Virus record (IMG/VR): IMGVR_UViG_3300018079_000001
Location: 37,822 to 101,821 of that record
Length of the DNA: 64,000 nucleotides
DNA from: a virus
Direction: 5' to 3' (one strand)
Numbering within the stretch: the stretch's first letter is position 1; every line of letters begins with the position of its first letter. The translations under genes and the position numbers were made by a program. The notes under the pieces are model-generated. The model searched no databases. It saw only the letters and a list, made by a program, of their open reading frames with translations, and had not been told where the DNA came from. Of the stretch, positions 47,745 through 54,862 are shown piece by piece.

Positions 47745-48259
47745 TGCCTTCGCTCGGTGACGGATTCAGCATGGACACAGCGAATGTTTGCCTCTGTGGT
47801 CATTGGAGCGCGTCGCATCGTGGTGGTGGTAAGGCAACGTGCGAGGGTATGCGCTGTGGCTGTTACACGTTCAGGCAATTGACCACGGAGAACTGCGGGG
47901 TCGGGGTGAACCTGCCCAAGTGCCCGAAGTGCGGGTCAGTGCTCACGGGCCGGACCGTGACGCTCGGAGCGCGCGGTATGACACTGATCGTAGAATGGAA
48001 GCACCTGATGGGTAACTCGTGCAAGACGATCGAGCAAGTCAAGATGGACGAAGAAGCGGCAGAGCGGATCAAGGCTGAAGCACGTCAGCGCAACACATTT
48101 GGTGACGCCGGGGCGTTCGATGAAGACGAGTTCGAGTACGAGTACACACTGGACGATCCGGTAGGAGCGAAAGCCAAGGCGCGGGCCGTCCCGAAGCCTG
48201 AGCCGCCAAAGCCTGAACTGACTGGACGCGCCCCGCTGGCGTTGGAGGAAGAGGTATGA
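47744..48259 (+). CDS. CxCGH zinc protein with shared tail
   Basis: A 171-aa protein starting at GTG that shares one base with the upstream TAG. Residues about 16-42 carry CLCGHWSASH ... CEGMRCGC, the same ligand layout as in two other tailed proteins (52125 and 59948). A second Cys pair, CPKCG, lies near 60. A Pro/Lys linker leads to LTGRAPLALEEEV. Confidence 0.65.
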   Translation: MPSLGDGFSMDTANVCLCGHWSASHRGGGKATCEGMRCGCYTFRQLTTENCGVGVNLPKCPKCGSVLTGRTVTLGARGMTLIVEWKHLMGNSCKTIEQVKMDEEAAERIKAEARQRNTFGDAGAFDEDEFEYEYTLDDPVGAKAKARAVPKPEPPKPELTGRAPLALEEEV

Positions 48260-48435
48260 CCGAATATGTGAAGATGTACGCGTGGCTCATGCGTCGGGTG
48301 TTCAAGACGAAGAATTTTTACGTCGCCTGGGATCGGTCGAAGAGCCCGGCCGGTGAGCATAGGCTGGACGAGTTCGACTTCTGGCTGACGTTCTATCAAC
48401 TACTCGCATATGACATGGAGGGAGAAAATGGCTGA
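48256..48435 (+). CDS. hypothetical 59-aa protein
   Basis: An aromatic, charged protein (KNFYVAWDRSK; FDFWLTFYQLLAYD). It overlaps its upstream neighbour as ATGA and the next gene by 8 bases. No family is recognised. Confidence 0.5.
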   Translation: MTEYVKMYAWLMRRVFKTKNFYVAWDRSKSPAGEHRLDEFDFWLTFYQLLAYDMEGENG

Positions 48436-48595
48436 GCAAGAGATCAAGACTGTGACGTTCAGCGTGGACGTTACCGAGGCTCTGCTGGCGACGATGCAGG
48501 GCAGCGACATAGCCCGCGAGAACGTACGGAACATCCTGTACAAGCGGGTCGATGACTTCATCGCCGAGGCCCTGGCGCGGACCTACTCGTCATGA
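48428..48595 (+). CDS. hypothetical 55-aa protein
   Basis: It has a GGAGGGA ribosome binding site inside the upstream gene. The sequence is one strand plus a helix pair (TVTFSVDVTEALLATMQ; VRNILYKRVDDFIAEAL), perhaps a small ribbon-helix-helix-like fold. The stop overlaps the next ATG. Confidence 0.5.
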   Translation: MAEQEIKTVTFSVDVTEALLATMQGSDIARENVRNILYKRVDDFIAEALARTYSS

Positions 48596-48912
48596 TCACC
48601 TGGCGTAAGGGCTACAGATCGGTGGGCAACCCGCCACACAGCACGGTCGAAGTCGAGGAGGGGATCATCGAGCGGACTGAGTACGAGACACTGCTCCGCG
48701 CGATCGAGATACTAGCGAAGGGTTTGGGCATGAACCCCGAGCACTTGGCTGAAGTTCGAGCACTCGGCAAGGTGGAGCCGAAGCCGACCCCGAAGCGGTA
48801 TCAGGATCGACCGCATCCGTCAGCCTGTGAGCGGTATGACCCGATCATGATGTGCGATTGCTGGCCGACTCGCATGGAAGCCGAGATTGCTGAGTGGAGG
48901 GTACGAGGCTGA
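48592..48912 (+). CDS. hypothetical 106-aa protein
   Basis: It is helical in the middle (YETLLRAIEILAKGLG), with a Pro-rich linker and a C-terminal MCDCW pair. It starts in ATGA overlap and stops in TGATG overlap. No family is recognised. Confidence 0.55.
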   Translation: MITWRKGYRSVGNPPHSTVEVEEGIIERTEYETLLRAIEILAKGLGMNPEHLAEVRALGKVEPKPTPKRYQDRPHPSACERYDPIMMCDCWPTRMEAEIAEWRVRG

Positions 48913-49151
48913 TGGACACCAACAAACGCCTGAAGCTGATAGACATAGGCTACCGTATCCTGAACACGTGCGGCTCGTGTGTGTCGTTCAGGACGAACGG
49001 TGTAATGGGCTCGGGGTTTGGGTCCTGCACGCGCTACCAGTACATGCACCTGAAGCAAGGCAGGAAAGACTTGAGCGTACATCGGTCGGGCACCTGCCCC
49101 GAGTTCGAGGCCAAAGCGAGCCTGGAAGGCTTCGAGGAGTTCAGGCGGTGA
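48912..49151 (+). CDS. 79-aa Cys-containing protein
   Basis: TCGSCVSF, GSCTRYQY and TCPEF give four or five Cys at spacing compatible with a zinc or iron-sulphur site. It starts in TGATG overlap. No family is recognised. Confidence 0.6.
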   Translation: MDTNKRLKLIDIGYRILNTCGSCVSFRTNGVMGSGFGSCTRYQYMHLKQGRKDLSVHRSGTCPEFEAKASLEGFEEFRR

Positions 49152-49366
49152 TGGACAGCCGAGAGTGGCAGTTCAAGGACAGATTCATCGCAGCGTTCCT
49201 GGCGGGGATGGCGGCAAACCAGTTCGAGCAAGCGTGTCAGGACGGATGGTCAGCAGCCGCCTACAAGCGGATGTTCCCGATCGAGGACGCTGAGCAATTG
49301 GCGAATGAAGCCTGGCGACGCTACCGTGACGAGAGCTATCCGGCCCGTAACCTGGTGCCTCGATGA
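49151..49366 (+). CDS. hypothetical 71-aa protein
   Basis: A helical, charged protein. GTG at 49148 is an alternative start one codon earlier. It overlaps the next frame as ATGA. No family is recognised. Confidence 0.5.
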   Translation: MDSREWQFKDRFIAAFLAGMAANQFEQACQDGWSAAAYKRMFPIEDAEQLANEAWRRYRDESYPARNLVPR

Positions 49367-49737
49367 TGGGCCGAGGGGTTGGGCGAACCTGTGCGCGCTG
49401 TGAGAAGTCGTGGGAAGGCTGAGCGGTCGAGACGACGTGCCCGCGTTGCGGGTACTGCAATGAGCCTGAGTCGCATAGCCCGAGCGACTGCCTGGCCGAT
49501 CACAGTACCGGGCTGGCTCAAGGGGAGTGGTCGGACGACGGAGCCGAGTATTTCCCTACCCTGGCTGAAATCGAGGCGTCGGTGGGGTTTGCGAAGGGGG
49601 TAAATCGGGGCGATTTGGGGGTGCGCTGGCGATATCGGGGGCTCGGGAGTGGTAAGACAGCGGGAAGCCGACCCTCGCCGATCCTGGGGCATCGTAGGCG
49701 ACGTAGGCACAACACGTGTGTGCTAATCACGTGTTAA
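49363..49737 (+). pseudogene. zinc-ribbon gene interrupted by in-frame TGA
   Basis: From ATG 49363 the frame encodes GRTCARCEKSWEG, then TGA at 49420-49422, and continues open to TAA at 49735. The continuation starts AVETTCPRCGYC, so the two halves together make a normal CxxC ... CxxC ribbon. Composition remains gene-like to about 49600 and then becomes Arg/Gly-rich. It is either a nonsense mutation or readthrough. No other gene explains the 314-base stretch after the TGA. Confidence 0.5.
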
Positions 49738-49780
49738 GTAGTGTAGGTTCAACGCTGAACACTTACTCAACGTCTGTTGA

Positions 49781-49794
49781 GTGGTAAAATAAAA
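49781..49794 (+). promoter_or_regulatory. extended -10 promoter motif, copy 2
   Basis: GTGGTAAAATAAAA with TGG-TAAAAT. Directly upstream a 6-base inverted repeat CTCAAC/GTTGAG (49766-49771 with 49776-49781) abuts the -10 and could be an operator. The downstream gene starts at 49811. Confidence 0.6.
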
Positions 49795-49810
49795 TGGTAG
49801 GGGGGACAAG

Positions 49811-50314
49811 ATGGCAGAGGGCGGCGCGACAGGTAAGGGCTTCAAGAAGGGCAAGAGCGGCAATCCAGGCGGCAAGTTTAAGGCTACGGGTTTGTCGTCA
49901 CGCACGGAAGAGGCTGTACGCAAGGCTCAAGCCATCGAAGCGTTCGGCAATGCGCTGATGACCGAGACAGCGACTAGCCTGAGCCTGGCCCCGCTGCGCC
50001 CGCTGCGCAAGGGTGAGAAGTACACGATCGAAGAGTTGCTGATGTCTCGCCCGTACATGGAAGGTGTGGTCATGCGCATGCGCCTGGGCACGGCGCCTCA
50101 CCTTGAGAAGTTCGTGTGGGAGCACGTGTTCGGCAAGGCGATTCAAACGCTGAGGATCGAGAAGCCGCCCGAGTCACCTATGGCGAAGGCCATGAAGGAA
50201 CTGAAGCCCGAGGAAATCAGGGTGCTTGCGCAAGCCGCTGCCCGAGTGATCGAGCTACGCAAAGCAGCAGTGATCGAAGTGAAAGCCTTACCGTCTGCTG
50301 ATCCTACTAAGTAG
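49811..50314 (+). CDS. DUF5681-type protein, possible small terminase
   Basis: A 167-aa protein. The N-terminal GFKKGKSGNPGGK is the hallmark of DUF5681, often next to phage packaging genes. The rest is helical with a basic middle. It ends in SADPTK because its TAG lies inside the seventh start-associated element. It is 8 kb from the large terminase; the packaging role is plausible but not shown. It has its own promoter motif. Confidence 0.5.
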   Translation: MAEGGATGKGFKKGKSGNPGGKFKATGLSSRTEEAVRKAQAIEAFGNALMTETATSLSLAPLRPLRKGEKYTIEELLMSRPYMEGVVMRMRLGTAPHLEKFVWEHVFGKAIQTLRIEKPPESPMAKAMKELKPEEIRVLAQAAARVIELRKAAVIEVKALPSADPTK

Positions 50315-50315
50315 G
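50298..50315 (+). promoter_or_regulatory. start-associated palindromic element, copy 7
   Basis: CTGATCCTACTAAGTAGG, then GAGGG, 13 bases before the ATG at 50328. It overlaps the stop of the upstream gene, so it encodes DPTK and the TAG. Confidence 0.85.
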
Positions 50316-50327
50316 GAGGGCCAAACC

Positions 50328-50471
50328 ATGAGTGACCGACACCTGATCATGAGTGAGATCGAGAAGAGCGATGACGGTCGGCAGACGATTGATCAGACAG
50401 CCGACGCCATTGCCCGCATCCTGAGCTTGGGGCCGGAGGATCCGTGCCGAGGTTCGTATGCTCGTGGGTGA
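50328..50471 (+). CDS. hypothetical 47-aa protein
   Basis: It sits under the seventh start-associated element. The sequence is a single acidic helix with a short basic end. A second ATG at 50349 is possible. It overlaps the next gene by 14 bases. Confidence 0.5.
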   Translation: MSDRHLIMSEIEKSDDGRQTIDQTADAIARILSLGPEDPCRGSYARG

Positions 50472-50577
50472 GTCGGGCCTGGACAACGCTGACCTGGCTG
50501 ACGAAATCCTCGATACGTTCGACTTCGACGATGACTTCGAAGACGACGACTACGACGAAGAGGACGACCAGGATTGA
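50458..50577 (+). CDS. 39-aa extremely acidic protein
   Basis: Residues 19-39 are almost all Asp, Glu and Phe/Tyr (DTFDFDDDFEDDDYDEEDDQ), giving a large negative charge in a tiny protein. This is like DNA-mimic inhibitors of phages. GAGG lies just before the ATG. Function is inferred from charge only. Bases 50578-50664 hold no convincing gene. Confidence 0.5.
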   Translation: MLVGESGLDNADLADEILDTFDFDDDFEDDDYDEEDDQD

Positions 50578-50664
50578 TGTTCGAGTGGCTGACGGGTGTC
50601 TGACCACATTGCTTGGTGACCTGGGCTCAGGTCGCATGGGAGTTCATCACAAGGGGAGGGTTTG

Positions 50665-51234
50665 ATGGGAGTCAAAGGCGTTCTGACATCGAAAATGCGT
50701 GAAGCCGCTAAGGGCATCCGTGCCCCTGGACGTGAGAATGGGCCGACACTCGCCAACATGGGCGAGCCGCGTGCTCGCAAGGCGAAGCTGCGCGACGAGA
50801 CACGCCAGTATACGGTCGAGGCGGTGGACCTGGCTGAGTGGGTGAGCGGTGAGAGCCGCTTCAACGTGGTCGAGATCGTGTACGACAACGCCGAGGATGC
50901 CTTCGTGGTGACGCTATCGTCGGCGAAGCAAGCCGAGCAGCCGAGGATAACGAAGCGCGACGCGTTTGTGGACAGAGACACCGAAGCACGGTTGACGAGT
51001 GGCCCACAGGTTTCGGATGACGATGCAGGCGACATGGGCACGGCTGACGCGGTGCCTGCTATCGCATCTCGGGGTGAGCGTGACAGATTGCGCAAGCACG
51101 TGCGCTCCCGGCGTGAAATCCTGATCGAAGCGCAGAAGCAGGGAAAGCCGGCACCGGCCGCGAGGATCACGCATCGGGAGACGGACGAAGACGATCCGGT
51201 TCCGAGCGCGCTTCCGGACCATATCAATCGGTGA
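50665..51234 (+). CDS. hypothetical 189-aa protein
   Basis: A charged soluble protein. The first 60 residues are basic, then a mixed domain (FNVVEIVYDNAEDAFVVTL). The C-terminal 90 residues are probably disordered. The ribosome binding site is AAGGGGAGGG. No family is recognised. Confidence 0.6.
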   Translation: MGVKGVLTSKMREAAKGIRAPGRENGPTLANMGEPRARKAKLRDETRQYTVEAVDLAEWVSGESRFNVVEIVYDNAEDAFVVTLSSAKQAEQPRITKRDAFVDRDTEARLTSGPQVSDDDAGDMGTADAVPAIASRGERDRLRKHVRSRREILIEAQKQGKPAPAARITHRETDEDDPVPSALPDHINR

Positions 51235-52112
51235 TGACTGGCCTCGAAGCGCAGATCGAGGTAGCGGTCGGCATCGGCATCAGTGCGCTGACCATTGGGG
51301 GTGTGTTTGGGTGGTGCTCGTTCAAGCACCGCATGCAGCCGAGTGGCACGCGCAAGTATGGCATCGTGTACACGTGCCTGAAGAATGCACCGACGTATGA
51401 CATGGCGGGCAAGTTCCCGCCCGAGTCGCGCATGCCTGACCTGTACTGGCACACGCGTGCAGCGTGGGGTTGCAGAGAAACGTCGCTTGCATGGTGGGGT
51501 TGCAAGGAACCGACGCTCTTGCCGCATCCGCTCGTGTACGTGAATAAGGACGGCGAGAGCGTGACCTGTCACTGTGGCAGGCTCGTCGGTCAGTACGTGG
51601 TGACTCGCGACGCGCAGAACGTATGGTTCCGCGCCACGGGCGAGCTAAACTGGCTGACGAGTGCAGGGCGTTCGCTGAGCGATGACGAGGCGGCTCTGGT
51701 CACCCGCAGGCAGTACGAGGCTGAGTCGATCAGGCTCAGCGGTGGACGCTTTGTGGGACCGAATGAAGAGGGGGCTCGACGATGGGAGCCCACGCCGAAG
51801 TTTACAGTCGAGACGGCTGGAATGGCGATGGGAACACGGAAAGTGATACGTTCCGAGCAAGGTGACGTGTATACACAGATCACGTGCACACGGTGTGCGA
51901 GGCAGATGTCCGAAGATGAGTTCTATACTCAGCATTTCGTGGGTACGCCCGCGACGCTGAAGTGTGAGTCAGCACTCGGGGGAATGACTACGTGGGAGCG
52001 TCTTAACGGTGTGGACCGCAAACGGCCCAAGGCTCCCGATGCGCGCGTGGTCCTGGCTGAAGCGATCGAGGCCGGCGTGCGAGCACCGTTGTCCTTCGAT
52101 GGGGAAGTGTGA
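51234..52112 (+). CDS. membrane-anchored zinc protein with shared tail
   Basis: A 292-aa protein. Residues 5-25 are hydrophobic (IEVAVGIGISALTIGGVFGW), a likely membrane anchor. VTCHCGRL and ITCTRCARQM supply two Cys pairs in the soluble part. The C-terminus is RAPLSFDGEV, a tail-family member with G for E. A tail-bearing membrane protein is notable because it would bring the tail's partner to the membrane. Confidence 0.6.
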   Translation: MTGLEAQIEVAVGIGISALTIGGVFGWCSFKHRMQPSGTRKYGIVYTCLKNAPTYDMAGKFPPESRMPDLYWHTRAAWGCRETSLAWWGCKEPTLLPHPLVYVNKDGESVTCHCGRLVGQYVVTRDAQNVWFRATGELNWLTSAGRSLSDDEAALVTRRQYEAESIRLSGGRFVGPNEEGARRWEPTPKFTVETAGMAMGTRKVIRSEQGDVYTQITCTRCARQMSEDEFYTQHFVGTPATLKCESALGGMTTWERLNGVDRKRPKAPDARVVLAEAIEAGVRAPLSFDGEV

Positions 52113-52124
52113 TGGGTCAAGGAT

Positions 52125-52349
52125 GTGGCACCACGCGACGCGGACGAGCCTGGACCACGCTGCACGTGTAGGCATACGAAGGCGCGGCATGCGAGTCCGG
52201 GATGTCTCGTGTACCTGGAAGACGCGTCTGAGTTCTGTCCATGCGCCGTGTACACGAAGCCTGGCTCACCCAAGGCGAAGGCTAGGGCGAAGACACTAGC
52301 CGACTTCTTCCCGGTGCGGGCCAGGCTCGCGTTCGACGAGGAAGTGTGA
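52125..52349 (+). CDS. CxCxH zinc protein with shared tail
   Basis: A 74-aa protein starting at GTG, 12 bases after the upstream stop. CTCRHTKARH ... CLVYLEDASEFCPC follows the ligand layout of the 47744 and 59948 products. Most of the remainder is linker, then ARLAFDEEV. The three relatives suggest a small zinc module repeatedly joined to the tail. Confidence 0.6.
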   Translation: MAPRDADEPGPRCTCRHTKARHASPGCLVYLEDASEFCPCAVYTKPGSPKAKARAKTLADFFPVRARLAFDEEV

Positions 52350-52825
52350 TGGGCAGCATCGAAATACCTTTGACCGCGCTCCGTGAATGGGTGGCTACGG
52401 GCAAGAAGATCAGAGAGGTTGCTCCTATGGCAGCGATGACGACGGCAGTGAAGCAAGCGCAGGACCGCGCTATCCGTGTGCGTCGCGTGCAGCAAGTGCA
52501 GACTCTTGACGGCCGCGTGATCATGCAGGACTTCGACTTCGAGTCGCCACGGATCATGACGACGAACGGCACCAACCTCGACGTGCCGGTGACGGCGCAG
52601 AAGCAGAAGCCGAGCGTGGCGACCGTGATGGCTGACGAGGACTTTAAGCTAGCGTGCCTGGCAGCAGGTGTCGAAATATCCAGGCGGCAGGCGTCGAAGT
52701 TCCGCAAGGGACACGGTGCAGCGTTCGCGGCACAGGAGAAGCGTAGGCTGGCAGCACTCGCATATGATCCGACACCTGTGCTCGAAGGACGCGCGCCGAG
52801 GCCCCGCGACGGCGAGGAAGTATGA
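52349..52825 (+). CDS. hypothetical protein with shared tail
   Basis: A 158-aa protein with basic helical segments (AVKQAQDRAIRVRRVQQVQ; EISRRQASKFRKGHG) and the tail LEGRAPRPRDGEEV. It starts at ATG in TGATG overlap. The residues before the tail are nearly identical to those of the 47394 product. No catalytic motif. Confidence 0.6.
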   Translation: MGSIEIPLTALREWVATGKKIREVAPMAAMTTAVKQAQDRAIRVRRVQQVQTLDGRVIMQDFDFESPRIMTTNGTNLDVPVTAQKQKPSVATVMADEDFKLACLAAGVEISRRQASKFRKGHGAAFAAQEKRRLAALAYDPTPVLEGRAPRPRDGEEV

Positions 52826-52831
52826 AGTCTG

Positions 52832-52849
52832 TTGATCCTACTAAGTAGG
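52832..52849 (+). promoter_or_regulatory. start-associated palindromic element, copy 8
   Basis: TTGATCCTACTAAGTAGG, then AAGGG, 13 bases before the ATG at 52863, itself the start of another tailed protein. Confidence 0.85.
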
Positions 52850-52862
52850 AAGGGTAAAGCCT

Positions 52863-53144
52863 ATGCCGGGATTTGCTGAGCAATTGGACGAATCGCGCCT
52901 GGACGACGTGCTGACCTTCGAGGGCCAGTCGGTGACTCGGCGTGACGCACAAGTGCTCCTGGCGCAGATGGTGCCGGGCTCCGACCTGGTGGACGCCGTC
53001 AAGCGGATCGCACGAGCGCGCAACATGGGGTTTTCGCAGTTCGGGAGTGAGTCTCCGATTGTACCCGTTCCGCCACTGTTCGAGCCGATGCCGCTGCCCT
53101 ATCCTGATAAGCGGGCGCCGCTCGACTTCGACGAGGATGTGTGA
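52863..53144 (+). CDS. 93-aa protein with shared tail
   Basis: A helical N-terminus (DVLTFEGQSVTRRDAQVLL) and Pro-rich linker precede the tail KRAPLDFDEDV, the only member with EDV. It is directly controlled by the eighth start-associated element and is followed by tRNA-Pro. Confidence 0.65.
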   Translation: MPGFAEQLDESRLDDVLTFEGQSVTRRDAQVLLAQMVPGSDLVDAVKRIARARNMGFSQFGSESPIVPVPPLFEPMPLPYPDKRAPLDFDEDV

Positions 53145-53168
53145 ACGGTTGAAGTGTCGTGGATACTG

Positions 53169-53244
53169 AGGGCGGTACGTCAGCGGCCAGACTTCTGGTG
53201 TCGGAAACCAGAGGACGGAGGTTCGACTCCTCCCCGCCCTACCA
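53169..53244 (+). tRNA. tRNA-Pro (anticodon CGG)
   Basis: The acceptor AGGGCGG pairs with CCGCCCT. The anticodon stem CTGGT/ACCAG holds the loop GTCGGAA, giving CGG. The T-arm is GGAGG-TTCGACT-CCTCC, and CCA is encoded. Confidence 0.9.
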
Positions 53245-53281
53245 TTTCGGTGAGATGTTAAAACGAAGACAGGAGGCGCAT

Positions 53282-53704
53282 ATGGGTATGTATGACGATG
53301 GTGGCAGTTCAGTGATTCTCGAAACTGCGCCGGACCGTGACGAGCGCAGACGGCGTGAGTACGAGGCGTGGATCGTGGCGAGCCGCAAGCAGGCACGACG
53401 CGAGCGCATCTACAAGCGTGTGACCTGGGGCGTAGCTATACTGATCACGCTCGGGTTACTGTTCGGCCTGATGGTCTACGTGAATCAGGCTACTGCGGCA
53501 CCACCGCCACAGGAGCGCGAGCTACGGCCCAAACCCCGCGCGAGGCAGGGTGTGCCGGTCGAGCAGTCCCCGCGAAGCCTGAAGGCCGCAGAGGCGTACT
53601 GCGAGAAGGCGGGCGGATTCTGGTGGGTGGACATGGACCCCGATGGCTTGCCTGGCATGAAGGTCGTCGGGTGCCTCTGGCCTGTGCCAAAGGGGATGAA
53701 GTGA
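53282..53704 (+). CDS. single-span membrane protein
   Basis: A 140-aa protein. The N-terminal 50 residues are charged and cytoplasmic-looking. Residues about 52-72 are a membrane span (VAILITLGLLFGLMVYV). The outer part has two Cys (YCEKAGGFWW, VVGCLWP) that could pair. The ATG at 53282 follows AGGAGGC. Function unknown; an envelope role is likely. Confidence 0.6.
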   Translation: MGMYDDGGSSVILETAPDRDERRRREYEAWIVASRKQARRERIYKRVTWGVAILITLGLLFGLMVYVNQATAAPPPQERELRPKPRARQGVPVEQSPRSLKAAEAYCEKAGGFWWVDMDPDGLPGMKVVGCLWPVPKGMK

Positions 53705-53892
53705 TGCTGACGCCGGTCATGGAAGGTGGCACGCGGTACAAGGCCGAGCGTGATCTCCGTAAGGCAACGCTGGTCGAAGTGGACAAGCGTATGGCGATGG
53801 CGAAGAGTTCGAGCGGCGTTGACAGCGTGGGGCACAGTCTGTATGCGCTGCTCCTGATCGCGCGGCTGCACGAGAGTGTCTATGATGACTGA
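53704..53892 (+). CDS. hypothetical 62-aa protein
   Basis: A charged helical protein starting in TGATG overlap with the membrane protein. It overlaps the next gene by about 11 bases. No family is recognised. Confidence 0.55.
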   Translation: MLTPVMEGGTRYKAERDLRKATLVEVDKRMAMAKSSSGVDSVGHSLYALLLIARLHESVYDD

Positions 53893-54151
53893 TACCATTG
53901 ACCTGAACGGTGCAGCCCTGAAACAGGTTGCGCTGGCGTGGTACGAGTACGTGGTGAATGTCGCCGGCTATACCGAAGCCAAGTGGAAGGCAGCCGAGTC
54001 GCGCTGTCTGGCCGAGTACCGTACGTTCACGCACAAGGAATGGAACGGTAAGCAGGCGAAGAACATCATTGTCGAGACACAGCGGTGGGTGCTGACCGAC
54101 AACGGCATTGACCTTTACATCGAGGGACGCAAAAATAGCCTGGCAGGCTAA
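53882..54151 (+). CDS. hypothetical 89-aa protein
   Basis: An alpha-rich protein with a Trp/Tyr-rich middle (VALAWYEYVVNVAGYTEAKW). Start at ATG 53882 or 53885. The 3' end is part of a long perfect hairpin. No family is recognised. Confidence 0.55.
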   Translation: MMTDTIDLNGAALKQVALAWYEYVVNVAGYTEAKWKAAESRCLAEYRTFTHKEWNGKQAKNIIVETQRWVLTDNGIDLYIEGRKNSLAG

Positions 54152-54163
54152 CTTTTGCGTCCC
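54124..54163 (+). terminator. long perfect hairpin at operon end
   Basis: GGGACGCAAAA (54124-54134) pairs with TTTTGCGTCCC (54153-54163). Inside lies TAGCC-TGGCA-GGCTA. The stop codon of the upstream gene is in the loop side. The A-run/T-run arms resemble a bidirectional terminator, placed just before the tRNA array. Confidence 0.6.
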
Positions 54164-54185
54164 TGAGATACGAGATAGTTCGAGC

Positions 54186-54253
54186 GGCGGCGTGGCCGAG
54201 AGGCATCCTCGCGGGATGGGCTGAGCCTGGCCCCCAAATCCTCGTCGCCGCCA
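54186..54253 (+). other. degenerate tRNA-like element
   Basis: GGCGGCG (54186-54192) pairs with CGCCGCC (54246-54252) as an acceptor-like stem. GCC-GAGA-GGC resembles a D-arm, and CATC-CTCGCGG-GATG an anticodon arm with CGC. But no T-arm (TTCGA) is present and CCA is missing. It is probably a decayed tRNA or a tRNA-like RNA. Confidence 0.3.
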
Positions 54254-54262
54254 GTTTTCTTT

Positions 54263-54335
54263 GCGGCTATAGCTCAAGGAAGAGCACGTCCCTCGTAAGG
54301 ACGGAGATGGTGCCTCGAAACACCTGGCCGCGCCA
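54263..54335 (+). tRNA. tRNA-Thr (anticodon CGT)
   Basis: The acceptor GCGGCTA pairs with TGGCCGC (one G-U). The D-arm is GCTC/GAGC, and the anticodon arm CGTCC-CTCGTAA-GGACG gives CGT. The T-loop CTCGAAA is slightly unusual. GCCA closes it with encoded CCA. Confidence 0.82.
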
Positions 54336-54711
54336 GTTTGTAGAGGCCCGAGGAGAGACAAGTTCTTGGGAGCAATGGCAGGGCGTAATCTCCCCTGATC
54401 CCCTCACTGTTGAAAGGCGGTGCAACATGCGATGAAATAGGGAAAGGCCGAAAGGCTCCGGAAGAAAACTTTGTGAAATGTGGTTTTTATAAAGGTAATA
54501 GGCTGAACGAAGGGAGCCCTGCCCGGTGTTTGGGTTAGCGACAGGTGCGGGCGAGGCCGGGAAGATTCTGTGGTAAGCCTGGCGTCACGGCGGGGCATAA
54601 GAACGAGGCGACACCCAAGACGCGCCTACTCCCTTCTATTGATCGAGAGGCCGAGCGGGAACGCTGCTCGGGGAATACGGTCAGGCGGTTTGACCCTGAC
54701 CCCTCGTGACT
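54336..54711 (+). ncRNA. structured gene-free stretch in tRNA array
   Basis: 376 bases without a convincing gene. Stems include GGGAG/CTCCC near 54368-54394, GGCC-GAAA-GGCT (GNRA loop) near 54450, CCGAGC/GCTCGG (54651-54656 with 54666-54671) and GGTCAGG/CCTGACC (54679-54685 with 54695-54701). It could be a large phage RNA of the kind found near tRNAs, or spacer of the tRNA precursor. I match it to no known family. Confidence 0.4.
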
Positions 54712-54785
54712 GTGACGCTGGCCGAGTGGCAAGGCAGCGGGTTGTGGACCCGCGCAGCGGGGTTCGACTCCCCGGCGTCACCCCA
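54712..54785 (+). tRNA. tRNA-His (anticodon GTG)
   Basis: The acceptor GTGACGC pairs with GCGTCAC, with C73 and CCA encoded (CACCCCA, as in bacterial tRNA-His). The anticodon arm is GCGGG-TTGTGGA-CCCGC. The T-arm is CGGGG-TTCGACT-CCCCG. Confidence 0.9.
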
Positions 54786-54789
54786 ATGT

Positions 54790-54862
54790 GCCGCCTTAGC
54801 TCAGTTGGCAGAGCATCGGTTTTGTAAACCGAGGGTCCGTGGTTCGATCCCACGAGGCGGCT
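54790..54862 (+). tRNA. tRNA-Thr (anticodon TGT)
   Basis: The acceptor GCCGCCT pairs with AGGCGGC. The anticodon arm TCGGT-TTTGTAA-ACCGA gives TGT, and the T-loop is TTCGATC. The three bases after the discriminator are CCG, so CCA must be added. It is the second Thr tRNA. Confidence 0.92.

Noticed and set aside
50444-50665. 73-codon + strand frame overlapping the acidic mini-gene
   Set aside because: The product is Thr/Ser/Arg low-complexity, an out-of-frame reading of the Asp/Glu codons. It has no start with a ribosome binding site.
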